Positions 59,148 to 64,000 of a DNA stretch of 64,000 nt are shown here, in pieces. Every line of letters starts with the position of its first letter. The stretch's first letter is position 1. The notes below the pieces were generated by a model that was given only the letters and a program-made list of their open reading frames with translations, searched no databases and was not told where the DNA came from. Source of the DNA: Chachezhania sediminis (GTDB lineage: Bacteria > Pseudomonadota > Alphaproteobacteria > Rhodobacterales > Rhodobacteraceae); contig NZ_VOPH01000002.1 of the NCBI RefSeq assembly GCF_009765275.1, forward strand, positions 744,001-808,000, written 5' to 3'. Both the position numbers and the translations under genes were made by a program.

Positions 59148-60899
59148 TCAGCCGGGCGCGCGCAATCCTTCCTTGCGGATGCGGCGCAGAACCGTCGAGC
59201 GGTTCACCCCAAGCCGCCGGGCGGCGCGGGCCATGTTCCAGTTGCAGGCGTCGAGCACGGCCTCGAGGCTCTGCTGATCTGTGCAGGGCCGCGGCGGCGC
59301 GGGCAGATCTGGCAGATCGATCACGTCGCCTTCCGCCAAGGCGCAGGCCACGTCGAGAACATGGCCCAGTTCGCGCAGATTGCCGGGCCAGTCACGGGCC
59401 ATCAGTTCGGCGCGGGCCGAGGGCGTCAGCCGCATCTCGCCGCTGCAGCGGCGGCGCAACAGCCGCTCGATCAGCCAGCCGAGATCCTGCCGCTCGCGCA
59501 GCGGCGGCAGTTCGTACACCGCCCCGGCGAGCCGGTGATAGAGCGCAGAAGGCAGGGTCTCGTGCGACAGCAAGGCACTGGGTCCGATGCCGCTCGTCGA
59601 GACCGGGCGCAGCTCGGGATGCGCATCGAGAAGACCGGGCAGCGCGCGTGCGGCGGCTTCGGAAAGATCCTCGATACGGCGCAGAAGCAGCGTTGCCGGG
59701 CCGGAATGCGCCGAAAACACCGACGCTAATTCGTCTGGCCCTGCCCCTGCGCAATCCATGGTGACGAACCCGCCGCGCCCGGAGGCCATGTGCAGCGCGC
59801 GCGCGAGCTTGGTCTTGCCGCTGCCGCTTTCGCCGCAGACCACGAGCGGCACCTGGGTCGGCGCCAGCCGCTCTGCCTGCGACAGGAGCCTCGCCATGGT
59901 CGGGTCGTGGCCTGCCAGCCCGGACAGGACACCGCCGCCCGCACGCCGCGGGGCGAGAGCAGGCGCCATGGTCCGCGGCCTGCGCGGCGCCTGCGGCGCG
60001 ATCGCATGGCCGAAGACCGCGCCGCCGTCACCCAGCGCCACGACACGCTCCTCGGTCGGCCGGTCGCGCATCAGGTCGGTCAGGTCATCGACGCCGATCC
60101 CGAGCAGACTATCGATCCTCTCTCCGATCAGGCTGCCCCCGCGCGACAGCATCCGCGTTGCCGCATGTGTGGCGCCGATCACCCGCCCCGAGCCGTCCAG
60201 GGCCACGGCCCCTTCCGGGTCCACGTCGAGGAAGTCGGGGCTGGTGGAAAAGCGAAGCACCCATTCGCGGCGGCTCGCCGCCATCAGGTTGGCCATCTCC
60301 ACCCGCCGCGCCGCCGCCGTCACCAGCGACATGGCGAGGTTCTGGCTGCTCTTTGGCGACGGCGAGCGCAGCAGCGAGATGTCGAGCACCGCGGCGAGCT
60401 TGCCAAGGCTGTCGTAGATCGGCGCGGAAGTGCAGGAGAGCGCGGTATGGGCATTGCCGAAATGGTCGTCCTGGTGAACCGTCACCGGCTCGCCTGTCAC
60501 GATGCAGGCGCCGACGCCACAGGTTCCGGCAAGGTCCTCGGACCAGTTCGAGCCGAGATAGAGCCCCGCCCCGCGCAATTCTTCGGTAAAGAGGCTATCG
60601 CCGAAGAAATCGACGCAAACGCCGTTCGCGTCGGTCAGCAACAGCACGTAGTTCTGCCCCGCGACCTGCCGGAAGAGGCTTTGAAGGCTGGCGCGGGCGG
60701 CGCCAATCATCCACTCAGCCTGATCGCGGTGGGTTCGGAACTCGGCATCGGTGACGATATGCGCGGGCTCGCTGCGGGCGGGATCCATGCCATAGACTTC
60801 GACGCAGCGTCGCCAGGACGCATCGACATAGCTGTCGCGTCCGGTGGGACGACCGTCCAGCACCTGCGCGATTTCCTCGACGTGATGTCGCTCGACCAT
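59148..60899 (-). CDS. AcoR-like regulator with degenerate sigma54-activator domain
   Basis: 583 residues from ATG 60899 (AGGAGAA upstream; the ATG at 60929 lies inside a TATAGT -10-like stretch). An N-terminal GAF-type sensor (about 70-205: NYVLLLTDANGVCVDFFGDSL) is followed by a PAS-like segment and a AAA+ domain with Walker A CGESGSGKTKLA, then a C-terminal Fis HTH (NMARAARRLGVNRSTVLRRI). The GAFTGA loop that contacts sigma54 is missing and Walker B reads LLLRRIEDL instead of LFLDEI. It therefore probably activates without sigma54 and ATP hydrolysis. Order with monooxygenase and dehydrogenase suggests it controls them. Confidence 0.88.
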   Translation of the reverse strand: MVERHHVEEIAQVLDGRPTGRDSYVDASWRRCVEVYGMDPARSEPAHIVTDAEFRTHRDQAEWMIGAARASLQSLFRQVAGQNYVLLLTDANGVCVDFFGDSLFTEELRGAGLYLGSNWSEDLAGTCGVGACIVTGEPVTVHQDDHFGNAHTALSCTSAPIYDSLGKLAAVLDISLLRSPSPKSSQNLAMSLVTAAARRVEMANLMAASRREWVLRFSTSPDFLDVDPEGAVALDGSGRVIGATHAATRMLSRGGSLIGERIDSLLGIGVDDLTDLMRDRPTEERVVALGDGGAVFGHAIAPQAPRRPRTMAPALAPRRAGGGVLSGLAGHDPTMARLLSQAERLAPTQVPLVVCGESGSGKTKLARALHMASGRGGFVTMDCAGAGPDELASVFSAHSGPATLLLRRIEDLSEAAARALPGLLDAHPELRPVSTSGIGPSALLSHETLPSALYHRLAGAVYELPPLRERQDLGWLIERLLRRRCSGEMRLTPSARAELMARDWPGNLRELGHVLDVACALAEGDVIDLPDLPAPPRPCTDQQSLEAVLDACNWNMARAARRLGVNRSTVLRRIRKEGLRAPG

Positions 60900-61118
60900 C
60901 AGAACGTTCTCCTGAAGCCGACTATACATTCAAGCTGCGTTCACCCAAGGGCGGACTTTGGTTGCAGGCTTTGGTGCTTGAAGATCGCGTCAGGTGCATG
61001 GCGCGGCCGGCAAAGGAATGTACTGAAAGCGGCACTGAACTGATGCGGTGGACGCCCCCACGCAACGGCATCTCATATGCCCTGATCGTTCCATCGGAAC
61101 CAAACGGAGGGCGCATCG

Positions 61119-61440
61119 ATGACGACGAAGATCGGTATGCTGGCGATCCACCTGGCGAAGGGCAGCTTCCAAGTGTGCGCAATCGGAGCGGATGGGGCGG
61201 TTCTGTACAACCGAGTATTCTCACGGACGCGCCTGATGACGCTTCTTGCGGAGCAGCCGACCTGCATTCTTTGCGATGGACGCTTGCGCCACGTCGCGTC
61301 ACTGGGGCCCGAGTGGCGCTGTCGCACGGTGACGAGGTGTGCCTGGTTCCGGCGGCCTATGTGAAGCCGTTTGTCAAACGGCAGAAGGACGACAAGGTTG
61401 ATGCCGAAGCTATAGCGGAGGCGACTGCCCGGGGGGAGCG
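61119..61440 (+). pseudogene. Frameshifted 5' remnant of an IS110-type transposase
   Basis: The first frame begins KIGMLAIHLAKGSFQVCAIGADGAVLYNRVFSR, the Asp-dependent start of IS110 transposases (Asp of the first motif is replaced). After about 61270 the homology moves to another frame: GDEVCLVPAAYVKPFVKRQKDDKVDAEAIAEAT. Similarity ends near 61440. The element is truncated and frameshifted, so inactive. No terminal repeats were sought successfully. Confidence 0.75.
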
Positions 61441-61689
61441 ATCGACGAGGAGCAGGCGACACGGACTTCGAAGTTCAAGGCAGGGAGATCCAGTCCCGGG
61501 GCTCGGGCGCTTGCAGCTCTCTGAACCGATGTGAACCCAGCCTTCCGAACAACATGCCGGCCCCATGGCGTCTTGGCCCGTGGCGCCATGGAAGGCCAGG
61601 GTCAGAGGCCTGACACACGTCCGATCGAAGACCAGGCCGACAAACCGAAGATCATGCCTGCCAAACAGCGGGCACCCACACAGGTCGTC

Positions 61690-61768
61690 ATCGCGGCCGA
61701 TGCCCGCCAGCCGACGATCCTGCGGGCGTAAACGTCGATGACGAAGCTGCGCACGCACCTCGTGGACT
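61690..61768 (-). pseudogene. Fragment of an IS3-type transposase
   Basis: The minus strand reads FVIDVYARRIVGWRASAAMTT, matching the rve core around the second Asp of IS3-family transposases. In-frame homology is lost on both sides, with a stop just upstream. Only about 25 residues remain. Confidence 0.5.
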
Positions 61769-61810
61769 TCACGGCGGCCTACACCTTCGCCCGCAGGCTG
61801 AAGGCATGCC
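61739..61810 (+). pseudogene. Fragment of an IS481-like transposase
   Basis: The plus strand reads MTKLRTHLVDFTAAYTFARRLKACRGG, close to the C-terminal AYNFARRLK block of IS481-like transposases. It overlaps the opposite-strand IS3-like fragment by about 30 bp, so at least one is an old junction. Evidence is limited to about 20 residues. Confidence 0.4.
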
Positions 61811-61826
61811 GTGGCGGGCACGACCT

Positions 61827-63050
61827 TCATTTTCCCATTCCGTCCAGAAGGGGTCCTGCCACGGCTTCGGCCATGGCGCGGTTGCCTTCCGCCCCCGGGT
61901 GAAGGTGGTCGCCGCTATCATGGGCCGGGTTCAGGCGCGCGTCGTCGCCCACAGCGCCCAGCACCCGGTCGAAATCCACGAAGCCGTCGTGGAAATCGGC
62001 TTTTCGGAGCCAGTCGTTCAGGGCCCGGCGCAGGCCGTCCTTCTTGGGGCTCCAGTAGGTCGTTTCCATCGGTGTTCCCGGCAGCGCGCGCTTGAATGGC
62101 GGGACGGTGCCCAGGATCAGCCGCATGCCCTGCGCGTGAACGCGGGCCGCGACCTGCAGGAACCCGGCCTGAAGACGGTCGAGTTGCATCGGTGGCTCGT
62201 CAGGCGCGAACGGCGTGCCCGGCCAGGCGATGTCGTTGGTGCCGATCAGCAGGACGAGCGTATCGGCCCCCGGCACCGCCAGGGCATCCTGCCCGAGCCG
62301 TGCCAGAACGCTGCGCCCCATGCCGTCGCTCAGCAGGCGCCCTCCGGAGATGCCGGCATTGACCACGGCGATGCCCTGTCCGGACAGGGCGCGGGCCAGG
62401 AAGTCGGGCCAGCGCGCCATGGCGTCCATCGGGGCCCCGTTGCCGTCGGTGATCGAATCCCCCATGGCGATGACCACCTGTCGTGCCGGCCGGTCCGACA
62501 GCACCGCGCTGAGGGTCAGACGCGCCGGGATTTCGGCCAGTATCTCCGGCGCCGGGCGATCGGCATCGATCAGATAGCTGGTCTCGCGGGCGTCCCAGTG
62601 GAAATCTTGGGCCAGGGTGGCCGGACCGTAGGTGAGCGTGGCGGCGATCCTGTCCCCGGCTTCGGCGGGAAAGGGCGCAGGGTCCGAAACAAGCTTTGCC
62701 CCCGGCGCGATGACGGCATCGGGCCTGCCGCCGAAAAGGACGGGCGTCGGTGCCTCGGCCCTTGCCCCGCCGACGCTGCGGGCCAGGGTCACGGCATCGA
62801 CCGGAAGGGGCCGGGTGCCGTGGACGTTGGACAGGACCAGCCGCAGTCGGTCCGCTGCATAGCCAAGCGTCAGCGGCTGCCGGATCGTCACGCCGGCGAT
62901 GCTGTCGGGCAGGCCGGTCTCGAAGACCGAAGTATCGTTCCAGACAGACTGGGGGCTTGCCATCCAGGCCGGGGTCCAGCTGTCGGCCAGCGCGGGCGTG
63001 GCGAGGCTGATTGCAAGCAGGGTCGCGGACACGTGGGAAAGAGAGCGCAT
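61827..63050 (-). CDS. Secreted SGNH/GDSL hydrolase
   Basis: 407 residues. A signal peptide (MRSLSHVSATLLAISLATPALA-DS) precedes a beta-rich N-terminal part (to about 215), then the SGNH core: AMGDSITDGNG (catalytic Ser), NAGISGGRLL, LLIGTNDIAWPG and DHLHPGAEGN (catalytic Asp/His). Lipase/esterase or carbohydrate esterase type. ATG 63050 lies one base after the MFS stop. Directly adjacent to the decayed IS region. Confidence 0.92.
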   Translation of the reverse strand: MRSLSHVSATLLAISLATPALADSWTPAWMASPQSVWNDTSVFETGLPDSIAGVTIRQPLTLGYAADRLRLVLSNVHGTRPLPVDAVTLARSVGGARAEAPTPVLFGGRPDAVIAPGAKLVSDPAPFPAEAGDRIAATLTYGPATLAQDFHWDARETSYLIDADRPAPEILAEIPARLTLSAVLSDRPARQVVIAMGDSITDGNGAPMDAMARWPDFLARALSGQGIAVVNAGISGGRLLSDGMGRSVLARLGQDALAVPGADTLVLLIGTNDIAWPGTPFAPDEPPMQLDRLQAGFLQVAARVHAQGMRLILGTVPPFKRALPGTPMETTYWSPKKDGLRRALNDWLRKADFHDGFVDFDRVLGAVGDDARLNPAHDSGDHLHPGAEGNRAMAEAVAGPLLDGMGK

Positions 63051-63051
63051 G

Positions 63052-64000
63052 TCAGGTCCTTTCGGGGAGGAAGGCCAGGGCCAGAGCGGCCAGTGGCAGC
63101 AGGGCCGCGAGCGGCGGCAGGGACGACAGGCCAAGACCTGCCGCGATGGCCAGACCGCCGAGCCAGGCGCCGATCGCATTGCCAAGGTTGAAGGCCGAGA
63201 TGTTCAGCGTGGCCCCCAGCGTGTCGCTGCCTGTGGGAGTCCGGGTCATCATGTGGGACTGAAGCGGGGCGAGTGTGGCAAAGGCCAGCATGCCGAGCAG
63301 GAGCATCGCCGGGGCGGCAAGCAGCGGCAGGGTCAGCGCCAGGCGCAGGGCCAGAAGCCCTGTGGCAAGACCTGCCAGGACCAGCGGCACCGAAGCGCCG
63401 GGCCAGCGATCCGCAAGCCGGCCGCCTGCGAAATTGCCCCCGACAATTCCCAGCCCGAACAGCAGCAGGTAAAGCGCCACGCGCTCGTCAGGCACGCCGG
63501 CCGCCTCGGTCAGAAGCGGGGTGATGTAGGTGAAGACCATGAATACCCCCGCATAGCCCAGCGCTGTCATCGCAAGCGCGCGCCGCGGCGCGGGCCGCAG
63601 GAACAGTGCCAGTTGCCGCAGCTTCAACGGTGTGCCGGCATCGGTCTGCGGCACGAAGAGGGCGATGGCGGCAAGGGCAAGGGCACCGATGCCCGCTACG
63701 GCCCAGAAAGTGGCGCGCCAGCCGAAGATCTGGCCCAGCCAGGTGCCGAAGGGCAGGCCCAGGACGGTGGCCAGCGTCAGCCCGGTAAAGACGGTGGCAA
63801 TGGCCGAGGCCTTGCGATGCGGCGGCACGATGGCCTGCGCCACCACCGATCCGGTCCCGAAAAAGGTGCCATGGGCGAAGCCGGTGACCACGCGCGCCGC
63901 GAGCACCAGCCCGAAATCCGGGGCGAGGGCGCACAGCAGGTTTCCTGCCGAGAAGATCGCCATCACCAGCATCAGGACGGCCCGATGCGGCAGGCGGCTG
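63052..64000 (-). CDS. MFS transporter (5' end cut by window)
   Basis: 316 residues visible, with about nine hydrophobic segments; the N-terminus lies beyond the window. VLAARVVTGFAHGTFFGTGSVVAQAIVPPHRKASAIATVFTGLTLATVLGLPFGTWLGQ is the pattern of drug- or sugar-efflux MFS proteins of the AraJ/YdhP kind. It reads into the SGNH hydrolase with a 1-bp gap, so the two are co-transcribed. Confidence 0.88.
   Translation of the reverse strand, partial: SRLPHRAVLMLVMAIFSAGNLLCALAPDFGLVLAARVVTGFAHGTFFGTGSVVAQAIVPPHRKASAIATVFTGLTLATVLGLPFGTWLGQIFGWRATFWAVAGIGALALAAIALFVPQTDAGTPLKLRQLALFLRPAPRRALAMTALGYAGVFMVFTYITPLLTEAAGVPDERVALYLLLFGLGIVGGNFAGGRLADRWPGASVPLVLAGLATGLLALRLALTLPLLAAPAMLLLGMLAFATLAPLQSHMMTRTPTGSDTLGATLNISAFNLGNAIGAWLGGLAIAAGLGLSSLPPLAALLPLAALALAFLPERT

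Overview
The window is high-GC alphaproteobacterial DNA, most likely from a member of the Rhodobacterales (Roseobacter/Paracoccus-like). Supporting signs are a CcrM-type GANTC methyltransferase beside rnhB, the alphaproteobacterial flagellin regulators FlbT and FlaF, a DUF1217 flagellar protein, DUF2125 and DUF4170 proteins, and the gene order pmbA-cysQ-DUF4170-waaA-lpxK. No rRNA or tRNA gene, CRISPR array or prophage was recognised. About 84 percent of the window is chromosomal, housekeeping-like sequence; a patch of decayed insertion sequences lies at about 61.1-61.8 kb.

Layout. (1) 0-4.2 kb: a TetR regulator divergent from an acyl-CoA dehydrogenase, then a GST and an acyl-CoA ligase; probably fatty or branched-chain acid catabolism. 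(2) 4.5-10.9 kb: an MFS transporter, a class I aminotransferase and a three-enzyme set (IlvD/Edd-type sugar-acid dehydratase, SDR, fumarylacetoacetase-fold hydrolase) that fits a non-phosphorylative sugar-acid route through a 2,4-diketo-3-deoxy acid. (3) 10.9-18 kb: two different class III nucleotide cyclases flank a membrane protein with a candidate C-terminal winged helix, small secreted proteins, rnhB and ccrM; the ccrM promoter carries three GANTC sites in 38 bp. (4) 18-22.7 kb: alkB-type alkane hydroxylase and mutY, divergent from a DciA-like protein, a DsbA-family thioredoxin and a CaiB-family CoA-transferase. (5) 23-30 kb: lpxK/waaA lipid A genes, cysQ, pmbA and a DUF2125 protein. (6) 30.1-32.1 kb: SDR, enoyl-CoA hydratase and an HNH protein.

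(7) 32.5-38.8 kb: flagellar genes. Flagellin is followed by a perfect 11-bp hairpin and then flaF-flbT-DUF1217 with 4-bp overlaps; FlgN-like and FlgJ-like genes are divergent from fliK-flgD. (8) 38.8-39.4 kb: a 15-bp-period degenerate minisatellite, with no convincing gene. (9) 39.4-54.4 kb: a polyamine region. A putrescine-type ABC importer (potFGHI order) is followed by a PuuB-like oxidase; a GntR regulator, an SpuC-like class III aminotransferase and a second polyamine-type ABC importer containing a DUF1330 gene follow on the other strand. GTAC-centred inverted repeats sit upstream of the aminotransferase and of the second importer. (10) 54.5-60.9 kb: a phytase-like secreted esterase, then an AcoR-like regulator, a flavin monooxygenase and a butanediol-dehydrogenase-like enzyme in one direction. 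(11) 61.1-64 kb: IS110, IS3-like and IS481-like remnants, a secreted SGNH hydrolase and an MFS exporter cut by the window end.

The least ordinary items are a DUF427-cyclase fusion, tiny overlapping leader ORFs in front of two divergent genes, an AcoR-like regulator lacking GAFTGA and a normal Walker B motif, a FlaF with a long basic tail, a WaaA homologue without its usual active-site motif, the membrane winged-helix candidate, and several intergenic tandem arrays.
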